This document shows positions 29,838 to 39,461 of a stretch of 64,000 nucleotides of DNA, piece by piece (within the stretch, counting starts at the first letter, position 1; each line of letters opens with the position of its first letter). Where the stretch lies: assembly GCA_020059465.1 (NCBI GenBank), contig JAGVBZ010000008.1, positions 1 to 64,000 of the forward strand, read 5' to 3'. The position numbers and the translations under genes were made by a program. The notes below the pieces were generated by a model, which saw nothing but the letters and a program-made list of their open reading frames with translations, did no database searches and was not told the origin of the DNA. Origin of the DNA: Brevinematales bacterium. Its GTDB lineage: Bacteria; Spirochaetota; Brevinematia; Brevinematales; GWF1-51-8.

Positions 29838-30692
29838 TTACGGCTGCGGTTCCGGGTTCAGCTGACTGACTATGGAGTTTTTCCCCATACATTTCGCCTG
29901 ATATAGCGCCTGATCCGCAAGTTGAACCAATTCTTCGGGCTCCTCCGAATCGGTAGGAAATTCCGCGATACCCGCACTCAACGTGATACGGAAATCTCCC
30001 TTATCGCAATGCTGTTCGATAGCCTGCTTGATTCTGTTGACACATTCCAATGCGCCTTCGCGCTGGGTCTGGGGAAGCAGCATAATAAACTCATCCCCGC
30101 CGTAGCGGCACGCTATATCCTCGGAACGCTTATGCTGACGGATAGTCTCGGCGATACATCGAAGCGCGTGGTCGCCCATCGAATGCCCGAAGTTATCGTT
30201 GACTTCCTTGAGATTATCCAGATCCATGAATACAAGGCTGAACGGCATCTTATAACGTTTGGAACGCTTCCGTTCGGCGTCGAGCGCGCGCTGGAGATAA
30301 CGGTAATTGTATAACCCCGTCAATTCGTCCATCAGCGCATTTTTCTCGGTCACCTCATAAAGGAACATTTCGATAATGATAGGGTTTTTCAGGAGCCGGT
30401 AATCCGATGTGAAATAATCGACAATTGCCAGACGGAGGCTGATATCTCGGCGCAGCAGTTTTTCAAAATAGTAATACCGGTCGAGGATTTTTTCCCAATG
30501 TTTTTTCGCCTCATCCTCTTTAAATTCAAGATGCGTCAATATGAATAGGAGCATCGAGTAAAACTGTGTTTTGTCTTTAGGTATGCAGTTATCATAAATC
30601 CGCTTGATGTCGTGAAGTATTTCACCGCCCTTCAGGTATTCCTCATTCAAAATGTTTAATAACACATCTTTAAGCATCAGATTGACTTCCAT
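29838..30692 (-). CDS. GGDEF-domain diguanylate cyclase
   Basis: LTGLYNYRYL..., MDLDNLKEVND, RSED-IACRY-GGDEF (intact A-site and RxxD I-site); likely start at MEVNLML. Confidence 0.9.
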   Translation of the reverse strand: MEVNLMLKDVLLNILNEEYLKGGEILHDIKRIYDNCIPKDKTQFYSMLLFILTHLEFKEDEAKKHWEKILDRYYYFEKLLRRDISLRLAIVDYFTSDYRLLKNPIIIEMFLYEVTEKNALMDELTGLYNYRYLQRALDAERKRSKRYKMPFSLVFMDLDNLKEVNDNFGHSMGDHALRCIAETIRQHKRSEDIACRYGGDEFIMLLPQTQREGALECVNRIKQAIEQHCDKGDFRITLSAGIAEFPTDSEEPEELVQLADQALYQAKCMGKNSIVSQLNPEPQP

Positions 30693-30901
30693 CCCGCCTC
30701 CTTCACCAAATCCCCGAACGATATTATAAAGTAAGATATAATAAACCACAACGTTCGGGCAGGTAAAATATTCGGGTTCCGCCTGTACTTTTTAAAGTAC
30801 TGAGTATCATCAATCTGCCTTCTCATTAACAGATAATTCCTTGATATTTTATATATCTTACTTTAAGATTATTTAACTGAAATATATGGAGGAAACATAA
30901 T

Positions 30902-31147
30902 ATGGTTCAAAGTCTCGATGAAGTAATGAATAAAATTAAATCCATTAAAGAAGAGATGGATGTAGTGGAATACCGTGTTCTGAATACCCGTACCCACATT
31001 GAAATAATTGAAGAAAGCCTGAAAAAAATCAGCAAAGAAGTTCTGGAAGGGTTTCATAGCGTTTCCCATAAAATTAACAGGCTCGAAGAAATCATCCTGC
31101 GGCTTGAAAAAGAAGTGGACGAACTTTGCAATCGGCAAAAACAATAG
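30902..31147 (+). CDS. small coiled-coil protein, hypothetical
   Basis: 81-aa heptad-rich ORF with GGAGG upstream and a hairpin terminator directly downstream. Confidence 0.65.
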   Translation: MVQSLDEVMNKIKSIKEEMDVVEYRVLNTRTHIEIIEESLKKISKEVLEGFHSVSHKINRLEEIILRLEKEVDELCNRQKQ

Positions 31148-31162
31148 TAATTGAATCGTGAT

Positions 31163-31190
31163 AAAAACAGGCTGACACCAGCCTGTTTTT
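31163..31190 (+). terminator. rho-independent terminator
   Basis: AAAAACAGGCT - GACACC - AGCCTGTTTTT followed by T's. Confidence 0.85.
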
Positions 31191-31248
31191 TTATTTACAA
31201 TCCGGATAAAAAAGGATAGAATATCAATATCAAACCACGGAGTTAATC

Positions 31249-32607
31249 ATGCTGGATATGATGAAAGATAAAATTTCCTCCATTCATTCCGACTACGGCG
31301 AACTGCATTTTGAGAAAAGCGAAAGCTGTGAGATCGCCTATTCCAATAATAACATCGAGCGTATCGGGAACGCAAAGACTTCCGGGGGAAACGCCCGCGT
31401 ATTGAAAAATAACGGATGGGGATTCGTCACGTTCAACACCCCCGACTTCGATACGTTTATCCCGTCGGCAGTGCAGAACGCCGAGCTGGTGGGACGCGGT
31501 AAATCCGAGATTTACACCGATCATCATCCGGTAATTGCCGACATCGAAACAGAGTACCAAATCGACCCGGCGTCTGTATCCCTCGAAGAAAAAAACGACC
31601 TTGTCCGGAAATACAACGATTTAATGAAACACCCTCAGATAGCGAATACGGTCGTGAAATATGTCGACAGCCGCGTCGAACGGTATTTCGTTAATACCGA
31701 AGGCTCGGCCATCAGGAGAACCCGTACATTCACAGGGATCGTATGGAAGGCGCTCGCGCGCGACGGCAGCAACGTCCAGTTCGCGTTCGATACGGTGGGC
31801 GGTTGCGCCGGCTACGAGAATGTCACCGGTCTCGACGACCGCATCTTGGAAATCAAAGAGCGCGCGCTGAAACTCCTCGACGCGAAAAAAGTGAAGGCCG
31901 GCAAGTACCGTGTCCTTTTGAATCCCATGCTCGCGGGCACATTCGTCCATGAGGCGTTCGGACACCTCTCGGAGTCGGACCGTCTCTACGAGAACCCGCG
32001 CCTCAAGGATATCCTGCTGATGGGGAAGGAGTTCGGCCCGGAATACCTGAATATCGTTGACGACGGTTCCCTTCCGGGATACGCGGGATACACTCCATAC
32101 GACGACGAGGGAATCCCCGGACGGAAAAATTACCTGATAAAAAAGGGTATCCTCACCGGCAGACTCCATTCCCGCGAAACCGCCGCGAAGATGAACGAGC
32201 CGCCGTCGGGAAACGCACGCGCGATCAGCTCGGCGTTCCAGCCCATCGTCCGTATGACGAACACGTTTATCGAGAACGGTAAGTCCCCGTTCGACGAGAT
32301 GCTCGCCTCTATCGGCGACGGTATCTACGCATGCGACGATATCGGGGGGATGACCGACGACGAGATGTTTACGTTCTCCGCGGCGTACGCATACCGCATA
32401 CGCGGCGGCAGGATCGCCGAGCTGCTTCGGGACGTAGTGCTGACGGGAAACGTATTCTCTACATTAAAAAATATCCGTATGATAGGGAACGATCTGAAGA
32501 TTTTCGGGGGATTGGGAGGATGCGGAAAGGGCGGACAGTCGCCCCTGCCCGTCGGGCTGGGAAGCCCGCACATCCTGATCGACGACGTTCTGATCGGCGG
32601 GGATTAG
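31249..32607 (+). CDS. TldD/PmbA-family metallopeptidase
   Basis: HEAFGHLSESD (HExxxH), DDGSLPGYAGYTPYDDEGIPGRKNYLIKKGILTGRLHSRETAAKM. Confidence 0.9.
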   Translation: MLDMMKDKISSIHSDYGELHFEKSESCEIAYSNNNIERIGNAKTSGGNARVLKNNGWGFVTFNTPDFDTFIPSAVQNAELVGRGKSEIYTDHHPVIADIETEYQIDPASVSLEEKNDLVRKYNDLMKHPQIANTVVKYVDSRVERYFVNTEGSAIRRTRTFTGIVWKALARDGSNVQFAFDTVGGCAGYENVTGLDDRILEIKERALKLLDAKKVKAGKYRVLLNPMLAGTFVHEAFGHLSESDRLYENPRLKDILLMGKEFGPEYLNIVDDGSLPGYAGYTPYDDEGIPGRKNYLIKKGILTGRLHSRETAAKMNEPPSGNARAISSAFQPIVRMTNTFIENGKSPFDEMLASIGDGIYACDDIGGMTDDEMFTFSAAYAYRIRGGRIAELLRDVVLTGNVFSTLKNIRMIGNDLKIFGGLGGCGKGGQSPLPVGLGSPHILIDDVLIGGD

Positions 32608-32609
32608 CT

Positions 32610-33701
32610 TTATGTCAGGATCAGTACCTGTTTTATCTGGTTCTTAAGCTCTATGGAGCGTTCCCTGAACCCCCGGTCGACATTCGACAGACTCTGCAGG
32701 AACTCGTACGCGTCTTCGAGCCGTTTACCGGAGATATAGCACGCGGTCAGATTATTCAGATTATCCGGGCGTTTTTTCAGCCTGATCGCCTCATCAAGCG
32801 ACCGCTCTGCGTCTATCAGATACCCCGCCTTCAGGTACAGCGTCCCGAGATTATAATGCGCCCGTTCGAATAACGGCGCGAATTCGATCGCCTTCTTATA
32901 ATTCTCCACCGCGCTGCCGAAGTTTTTTTGACGGAAATAAATGTTGCCGAGGTTATAGTAGAAAACCGGATTTGAGCGGAACAGTCCGGTCAGAGTTTTC
33001 AGCGCGAGTTTCGAATTTTCAATATCGCCTGCGGAGTAAAACGCCCTTGAGATCAGGTACATCACCCGGTAGTCGTTCCGCGCGTGCGTCTGCACCGCCT
33101 TATCGTATATCAGTTCTTTCAATAAATCCTTGTCACCCTTCCGTTTCATCACCTCGAACAGATCGATATAGACCTCCGGCTGACCCGGGTACTCCATGAT
33201 CAGTTTCCGTACTTCGTTCAGCGCGGAATCGTAACGCTCATGAATCATGTGGGTATAGAGCGACGCGCGCCCTTCCTCGATCCGCATTTCGTACGACAAT
33301 CCCGTCTGATGCAGGTAACGGTCGGCATGCGCCCTGTGCTCCCGCGATTTGCGGCGCTTGATGATCTCGTAGAGGGCGAACGCCCGGACAAAGTAATTAT
33401 CGCATGAAAGCATGGTATCGAGGATATCGTCCAGTTCGTAAAAGTCCCCCGTCAGGAAACGGCACCAAAAAAGGGAGTACCATGCAAACCCGCCGTGAAA
33501 CTCCCGTTCTTTCATGAGTTTTGCGATGGACTTAAAATCCGACCGGAGCAGGTGGGAGAACATGAGATATGAAAGGGCTTTCTCCGAACGCTGAGCGCTC
33601 CACGACCGTTGAAACGACTTTGCCGCATTGTTGAAATCCGCTTTATCGAAAGAATGTTTCCCGTGATTGAAGGATTTCTTCGGGTCGTGGCGAAAAATCA
33701 T
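32610..33701 (-). CDS. TPR-repeat protein
   Basis: NPVFYYNLGNIYFRQKNFGSAVENYKKAIEFAPLFERAHYNLGTLYLKAG tetratricopeptide repeats. Confidence 0.8.
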   Translation of the reverse strand: MIFRHDPKKSFNHGKHSFDKADFNNAAKSFQRSWSAQRSEKALSYLMFSHLLRSDFKSIAKLMKEREFHGGFAWYSLFWCRFLTGDFYELDDILDTMLSCDNYFVRAFALYEIIKRRKSREHRAHADRYLHQTGLSYEMRIEEGRASLYTHMIHERYDSALNEVRKLIMEYPGQPEVYIDLFEVMKRKGDKDLLKELIYDKAVQTHARNDYRVMYLISRAFYSAGDIENSKLALKTLTGLFRSNPVFYYNLGNIYFRQKNFGSAVENYKKAIEFAPLFERAHYNLGTLYLKAGYLIDAERSLDEAIRLKKRPDNLNNLTACYISGKRLEDAYEFLQSLSNVDRGFRERSIELKNQIKQVLILT

Positions 33702-34780
33702 AAATACCCCTTAATTATTACGTCTCCTTCTATATTTTCGACAGAAATGTCCTTTAGTTTTAGGGCGCGGCTCATCGGATTTTTCGTTTCTCCCTCGAAG
33801 GGCTGAATGCCCTTTCCGCCGAGAATCTTCGGAGCCACTATCGCAAACACTTTATCGATTATCCCCGCCTGAAGCGCGCTGTAAAAAAGGCGGCCGCCTC
33901 CCTCGATGAACAGCGACTCTATCCCTTCCGTTTTGCCGAGGTATTCCGTCACCGATTTCATATCGAACGGCGCGGGGAATTCCACGAAACGTTTGCCGCG
34001 GTGTTCGCAGGTATCCCGGAATTCCTGCGGCGCATCAGGGGAAATCACAAACAGGGTCTGCCCCTCGTCGGCCATAACATGGGAGCCGGAAGGAGTTTCC
34101 CCTTTGGGGTCGATAATCACCCTCAGGGGATTCTTTATTACCGGGACGAGCCGGACGTTCAGACGCGGATTGTCTTTCAGGACAGTACCGATCCCGATCA
34201 TAATCGCGTCGACGCGGTTCCGGAAATTATGCACCCATTTCAGGCTTTCCTCCCCGCTCACCCATTGGGAGTCCCCATCAATATTAGCGATATTCCCATC
34301 GAGAGTCATCGCGTACTTAGCATAGGTATACGGAATACCTGTACTGATAAATTTAAAGAAATCCTCGTTCAGCTCGCGAAGCTCACTTTCGCGCTCGTGC
34401 AGGATTTTCGTAGACACCCCCGCCTTTTCGAGAAGCTCGATACCCTTTCCGTTGATGTGGGGATTGGGGTCGCGCATCCCGATAATCACCTCCGCAATTC
34501 CCGCATCGATAATCGCCTGCGCGCAGGACGCGGTATGCTTGCCGGGGAACATGACGCAGGGTTCGAGCGTGACATACATCGTGGATCCGTGACACTTATT
34601 TCCGGCGTCGCGGATAGCGAGAATCTCCGCATGCTCCTGTCCCGCCTTCCGAGTGGCGCCTCTGCCTACAATCGTGTCATCCCGCACAACAACAGCCCCT
34701 ACCGCGGGGTTCGGCGAAGTCGATCCTTTTACCGTATGCGCGAGTTTAAGCGCCTCTTCAAAATATATTCTCTCAAACAT
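33698..34780 (-). CDS. ribD: bifunctional riboflavin biosynthesis deaminase/reductase RibD
   Basis: HAEILAIRDAG, TMYVTLEPCVMFPGKHTASCAQAII deaminase zinc motifs; reductase IEGGGRLFYSAL. Confidence 0.93.
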   Translation of the reverse strand: MFERIYFEEALKLAHTVKGSTSPNPAVGAVVVRDDTIVGRGATRKAGQEHAEILAIRDAGNKCHGSTMYVTLEPCVMFPGKHTASCAQAIIDAGIAEVIIGMRDPNPHINGKGIELLEKAGVSTKILHERESELRELNEDFFKFISTGIPYTYAKYAMTLDGNIANIDGDSQWVSGEESLKWVHNFRNRVDAIMIGIGTVLKDNPRLNVRLVPVIKNPLRVIIDPKGETPSGSHVMADEGQTLFVISPDAPQEFRDTCEHRGKRFVEFPAPFDMKSVTEYLGKTEGIESLFIEGGGRLFYSALQAGIIDKVFAIVAPKILGGKGIQPFEGETKNPMSRALKLKDISVENIEGDVIIKGYL

Positions 34781-35155
34781 AAAAAAAATTCTCCTTTATT
34801 CCGAAATTCATAATGCACAGCGTGTGCGTTGTTGTGCGAAACGATAAAATGAGCGATACATTTTCTAAAGCTATATATTTTAAGAAATTATCTTTTTTTT
34901 AGCAATAAACGGACGAGGAAAATGTTCGGGAAAAAAGTTAAGTGCTTATAGGTTAAGCATATACAAGGTGTTTATATTTCTTTACAGTACATAGAGTTAG
35001 AGAGTGAGGTTTTGCTCAGTTTTTTACGCCCTCTAACTGCTTACCCTGTAACGACATTACATTTCTTTGCGTTAGGCTTGCAAAAAGGATTATAATTATT
35101 GCGGTTAACGTGGGAAAAGAGGTTGGGATAAATCAATACTTCATGAGAGGGGATT

Positions 35156-36496
35156 ATGGAAATTTGGCCGAGCATTTACAGCGAGTTATCAAAATCCACC
35201 GATTCTCAATTAAACAGCGCGATTCTAGGCAAGATCGAGTTCCGGGAAATTTTGAACGACGATACAATCGTATTATGCGCGCCAGACGAATTCACCAAGG
35301 GCTGGTTCAGCGAGAATTTTCTTCATTCAGCGCAGGTGATTTCAAAAACACTGTTCGAGAAAAATTACCAGTTCCGTATCGAGGTGGTGAACGAAAAATC
35401 GTTTACCGAAGTTAAGGAGCGCGGAAAGAAGGCTCAGAAGCCGAGCATCTACTCCATGAACCTGAACCCGAAATATACGTTTGAACACTACGTAGTCGGT
35501 AACTCCAACGACTTCGCCCATGCGGCGGCGCTCAATGTCGCCAAATTCCCCGGCGGAAGCTATAACCCGTTATTCATCTACGGCAACGTCGCGCTCGGAA
35601 AAACCCATCTCCTCCAGGCTATCGCGCACAGAATACTCGGCGAGAAGCCCGACCTGAAAATCCTCTATATCACTAGCGAAGCGTTTACCAACGAATTCGT
35701 CGAAGCCGTACGCGACGACAAACAATCCAGCCGAAGCCGTTTCCGTGAAAAATACCGCAATATAGACGTTCTCCTGATGGACGATATCCAGTTCCTCCAG
35801 AATAAGGCCTCCACGCTCAGCGAACTGTTCCATACGTTCAACGAACTGTTCCATGACCGTAAGCAGATGGTGTTCGCGTGCGACCAGCCCCCGAAGAGTC
35901 TTCAGGCTATCGAGGAACGTCTCCGCACACGTTTCGACTCGGGACTGACTGTCGAGATAAAAATCCCCGATTACGAGACCCGCAAGGCCATCCTGCTCGA
36001 GAAGGCCAAGGACGATAATATCGAAATTCCCGACAATGTTGTGGATTATATCTCCGAGCATATCGATTCTGACATCCGTACGCTCGAAGGCTCGCTGACT
36101 AAGGTCATCGCCTATTCCAGCCTGAAAAAGAAACAGATCTCGCTTGACCTAACCAAGGACATCCTGCGCGATAAGATAAAAATCGAAGCCCCGAAAAACC
36201 TGACGATCACCGATATCCAGAAGGTGGTCAGCAAATTCTTCGGAGTCAGTATTAACGATCTCAAGTCGCCTAAACGAATGGAGAGTATCACTTATCCGCG
36301 GCAGATCGCCATGTATCTCGCCACGGAATATACCTCGCTCTCGCTCACCGAAATCGGGCAGTTTTTCGGAGGGAAAGCTCATACTACAGTCATGCGGTCG
36401 TCCCAGAAGATCGGCGGGCTCCTGAAGAGCCGTAAAAAGGTCAAACGGGAGATCGAGGACATTATCTCGCAATTTTACAACAGCGCGCGAAGATAG
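35156..36496 (+). CDS. dnaA: chromosomal replication initiator DnaA
   Basis: NPLFIYGNVALGKTHLLQAIAHRI, VLLMDDIQFLQNKAST, RLRTRFDSGLTVEI, SLTEIGQFFGGKAHTTVMRSSQKI. Confidence 0.97.
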   Translation: MEIWPSIYSELSKSTDSQLNSAILGKIEFREILNDDTIVLCAPDEFTKGWFSENFLHSAQVISKTLFEKNYQFRIEVVNEKSFTEVKERGKKAQKPSIYSMNLNPKYTFEHYVVGNSNDFAHAAALNVAKFPGGSYNPLFIYGNVALGKTHLLQAIAHRILGEKPDLKILYITSEAFTNEFVEAVRDDKQSSRSRFREKYRNIDVLLMDDIQFLQNKASTLSELFHTFNELFHDRKQMVFACDQPPKSLQAIEERLRTRFDSGLTVEIKIPDYETRKAILLEKAKDDNIEIPDNVVDYISEHIDSDIRTLEGSLTKVIAYSSLKKKQISLDLTKDILRDKIKIEAPKNLTITDIQKVVSKFFGVSINDLKSPKRMESITYPRQIAMYLATEYTSLSLTEIGQFFGGKAHTTVMRSSQKIGGLLKSRKKVKREIEDIISQFYNSARR

Positions 36497-36627
36497 CCGC
36501 TGAGCGGGCTAACCCCGATATGTATCAAATGATCGGGGTGATGATATTGCCCATGCCGGGAGAGGATTACCCACTGACGCTGTTCCGCGCAATGATGCGG
36601 GATTAAGACTATACCGCCCAAATCCAT

Positions 36628-36660
36628 AAAAAAGAGGGCTGCTCTATGCAGTCCTCTTTT
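36628..36660. terminator. probable terminator hairpin
   Basis: AAAAGAGGGCTGC - TCTAT - GCAGTCCTCTTTT imperfect stem. Confidence 0.6.
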
Positions 36661-36673
36661 CCGTTCTTATCCA

Positions 36674-36708
36674 ATAAAAAAGAGGGCCTAAAAGGCCCTC
36701 TTTTTTAT
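36674..36708. terminator. terminator hairpin (convergent genes)
   Basis: Perfect ATAAAAAAGAGGGCC - TAAAA - GGCCCTCTTTTTTAT. Confidence 0.8.
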
Positions 36709-36719
36709 TACTTAACCGT

Positions 36720-37481
36720 TTATTGCTGAGGCATCGGCTGCTGAGGCATTGCCTGAGAAGGCAGCATCTGTCCGCCACCCATTCCGCCGCTCATGCCCAT
36801 CTCGGTAATACCGAGGGTCTTCATCGCATCGAAATTGCGTTCGATTTTATAGCCTTCTTTGATGTGGCTGATAAAACTCATCATCCACTGCTGGAGTTTC
36901 ATTTTCTTCACGTTCTCTGTGGCGACCTGCTTGATCTGCTCGGCGTTGTATCCCGACTTCTTGAATTCGTTCTTATACTGCTGATAGAATTGTTCGATCT
37001 CCTGGGGCGTCGGGTTGAAACTGCTCTCGACAGGAAGATTGTCCTTTAAATAAAGGGTGTAGATCGACTGCCGAGCGGATGAATTGATCAGAAGATTCGC
37101 CGTCTTCACGTTCATATTGCCCTTATTGACCGCCTGAAGGGTAACAATATACTCGTCGATCATGCTTTCAAAATACTGCCATTTCAGCTTGGCTTCGTCC
37201 TGAGGCGATAATCCGGCGAACTGAGGAGAGGTGCTTTTCAGCAGATTATATGAATCCTCAAATTCGGCTTTCGATATCGCGTAATCGTCGATTTTTACCA
37301 GCCAATTATTCCCGACTTCGGATGCCTTATTCAATTGAACCATGATTTTATCCGATTTGACTATACCGCCGCTTGTGGACGACCCCCCGAATAGCCTAGC
37401 GCCGAGAAATCCCACTGCGGCACCCACCGCAAAAGCGATGATGATAAAGACAATCGCGCCGGCACCCTTGTTCTCTGACAT
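36720..37481 (-). CDS. membrane-anchored SurA-N/PpiC-associated-like chaperone protein, hypothetical
   Basis: Start MSENKGAGAIVFI with GGAG RBS; single N-terminal TM; WLVKIDDYAISKAEFEDSYNLL...EQIKQVATENVKKMKLQQWM SurA-N-like; Gly/Met/Pro/Gln-rich tail. Confidence 0.65.
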   Translation of the reverse strand: MSENKGAGAIVFIIIAFAVGAAVGFLGARLFGGSSTSGGIVKSDKIMVQLNKASEVGNNWLVKIDDYAISKAEFEDSYNLLKSTSPQFAGLSPQDEAKLKWQYFESMIDEYIVTLQAVNKGNMNVKTANLLINSSARQSIYTLYLKDNLPVESSFNPTPQEIEQFYQQYKNEFKKSGYNAEQIKQVATENVKKMKLQQWMMSFISHIKEGYKIERNFDAMKTLGITEMGMSGGMGGGQMLPSQAMPQQPMPQQ

Positions 37482-37599
37482 AAAGTTCTCCTTGCATAAT
37501 AATTTTTCACCTAATACTTTATTATTTTCCGCTTGAAAAATCAAGTTTTTGATAATAAATTCGATATAGAGAATAACGAAAAGGTTTTAGGAGTTACAA

Positions 37600-38091
37600 A
37601 TGAATTTTAGAAGAATTTCCATCTCCCTGATGATTATTGCGATTTTCCCCGCTTTGGTATACCTGAAGATAAAAGAAAAGATCGATTACGATTCCTCCAG
37701 CCCGACCAGTGTCGTCAAGGCTGCCAATAAAATGCTCGCAAACAGCGATTTCGAGCAGCTCCTTGAAATAACGGAATTTTCCGAGAAGAAACGGACTCAG
37801 ATGACGATCGACATGATAAAAACCAATATCAACGCGCTGAGTATTATTATGAGCGAGGCAAAGAAAATAGAGTTTTTCGAAGTGCTGAAGGAATCAATCT
37901 ACACGAACAATGCCGATATTCTCGCGATTGTTTATACCAAATGGCGCGTTAAAATCGATCAGTCCAAACTTTCCGGTAAAACGGTTCTTCCCTCGGGCGG
38001 AGGTCAGAAACCTTACTCTGAGGTGCTAGTGAACTATCTCCTGAGACTTTTCGACGGAAAATGGAAGATCATATCTAAAAAATCGATGTAA
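37600..38091 (+). CDS. hypothetical membrane-anchored/secreted protein
   Basis: Signal anchor MNFRRISISLMIIAIFPALVYL; ends 13 nt before panB. Confidence 0.6.
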   Translation: MNFRRISISLMIIAIFPALVYLKIKEKIDYDSSSPTSVVKAANKMLANSDFEQLLEITEFSEKKRTQMTIDMIKTNINALSIIMSEAKKIEFFEVLKESIYTNNADILAIVYTKWRVKIDQSKLSGKTVLPSGGGQKPYSEVLVNYLLRLFDGKWKIISKKSM

Positions 38092-38104
38092 TAAGGATAA
38101 ACCC

Positions 38105-38896
38105 TTGACAGTATCGAAAATCCTCGCCTCAAAAAATAAAGAAAAAATCGTCATGCTGACCGTGTACGATTTCCTCACTGCAAAAATTCTGGAAAGCGCC
38201 GGCGTGGATATTCTTCTCGTGGGTGATTCCCTCGGAACTGTCGTGATGGGTTATTCCAGCACCCTTCCAGTAACAATGGACGAGGTGATCCATCATGTCC
38301 GCGCGGTACGCAGCGGCGCTCCTAAATCGTTTATTGTCGCGGATATGCCCTTCCTCAGCTATGGTACGTCCGAGGAGGAAGGGGTATTCAACGCGGGTAA
38401 ACTGATAAAAGAGGGCGGAGCAAACGCGGTCAAGTTAGAGGGCGGCGCCGAACGCGGCGGGCTGATCGACGCGATGACGTCGATCGGTATTCCGGTGATG
38501 GGGCATCTGGGGCTTCTTCCGCAGTCCGTGAACCGTTACGGTTACCGGATAGCGGGAAAGACGGTCGAAGAGACCGATAAGCTCATCCAGGACGCCCAGA
38601 CGCTCGAAAAAGCGGGGGCGTTCGCAATCGTGATCGAAGGTACGACCGAGGAAGCTGCTAAGGCGGTTTCCGGAGCAATCAGTATCCCTACCATCGGGAT
38701 CGGCGCGGGGCGTTTTACCGACGGTCAAGTTCTGGTTATTACGGATATGCTTGGGATGGATCCCGATAACGAACTCAAACATAACAAGAAATACGCCGAT
38801 ATTCACGGCGCGGTTCTTTCCGCTGTACAAAGCTATATAGGCGATGTGAAATCCGGGAAATTTCCCGGAGAGGAACAGATTACCCACTCGTCATAG
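38105..38896 (+). CDS. panB: 3-methyl-2-oxobutanoate hydroxymethyltransferase (TTG start)
   Basis: MLTVYDFLTAKILESAGVDILLVGDSLGTVVMGYSSTLPVTMDEVIHH; GHLGLLPQSV; IGIGAG. Confidence 0.95.
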   Translation: MTVSKILASKNKEKIVMLTVYDFLTAKILESAGVDILLVGDSLGTVVMGYSSTLPVTMDEVIHHVRAVRSGAPKSFIVADMPFLSYGTSEEEGVFNAGKLIKEGGANAVKLEGGAERGGLIDAMTSIGIPVMGHLGLLPQSVNRYGYRIAGKTVEETDKLIQDAQTLEKAGAFAIVIEGTTEEAAKAVSGAISIPTIGIGAGRFTDGQVLVITDMLGMDPDNELKHNKKYADIHGAVLSAVQSYIGDVKSGKFPGEEQITHSS

Positions 38897-38903
38897 TTTG
38901 TTT

Positions 38904-39260
38904 CTATTCCTTCTTCAAACCATCCTTTTCATTTTTACTGAGACTCTTGTACACCAGATCGTACGAATGGTCGAGCATTTTTATCACTTCTTCATCGGGC
39001 ACGGTCCCGTTGCAGATTACCGTATTCCAATGCCGCTTGTTAAAATGGTATCCTGGAATTACCGACGTGTAACGTTCGCGGTAATCCTGCGCGAGATATG
39101 GATCGCATTTCAGCGAAAACCACGGCACATCACCGTCCTCCGACAATAACGCGAACATTTTCGTTCCCACCTTATACACGAGGGCCTCCGGCCCGAACGG
39201 CATCCCTTCCGTCGCGTATTCTTTCCTGAGACAAGCCTCCCTGATTTCAATGAACGTCAT
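38904..39260 (-). CDS. MmcQ/YjbR-family protein
   Basis: VYKVGTKMFALLSEDGDVPWFSLKCDP...PGYHFNKRHWNTVICNGTVPDEEVIKMLDHSYDLVYKSLSK; GGAG RBS before ATG at 39260. Confidence 0.8.
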   Translation of the reverse strand: MTFIEIREACLRKEYATEGMPFGPEALVYKVGTKMFALLSEDGDVPWFSLKCDPYLAQDYRERYTSVIPGYHFNKRHWNTVICNGTVPDEEVIKMLDHSYDLVYKSLSKNEKDGLKKE

Positions 39261-39461
39261 ACCCGTTCTCCTCAACACCCCAGAGTAATTATAAGCGCTT
39301 TTCAGGATAATGTAAATAAAAAAAACCGTCCCGGCGACGGAACGGTTTCATAGAACCCGGTTTTTATAAAAAGCCCCGGATTTATATAAAGCACCTCTGA
39401 ACAAAATGATAAATATTTTAGTATATGTTCTCGGAAATACAATACCCTAAACGGAGTATTT

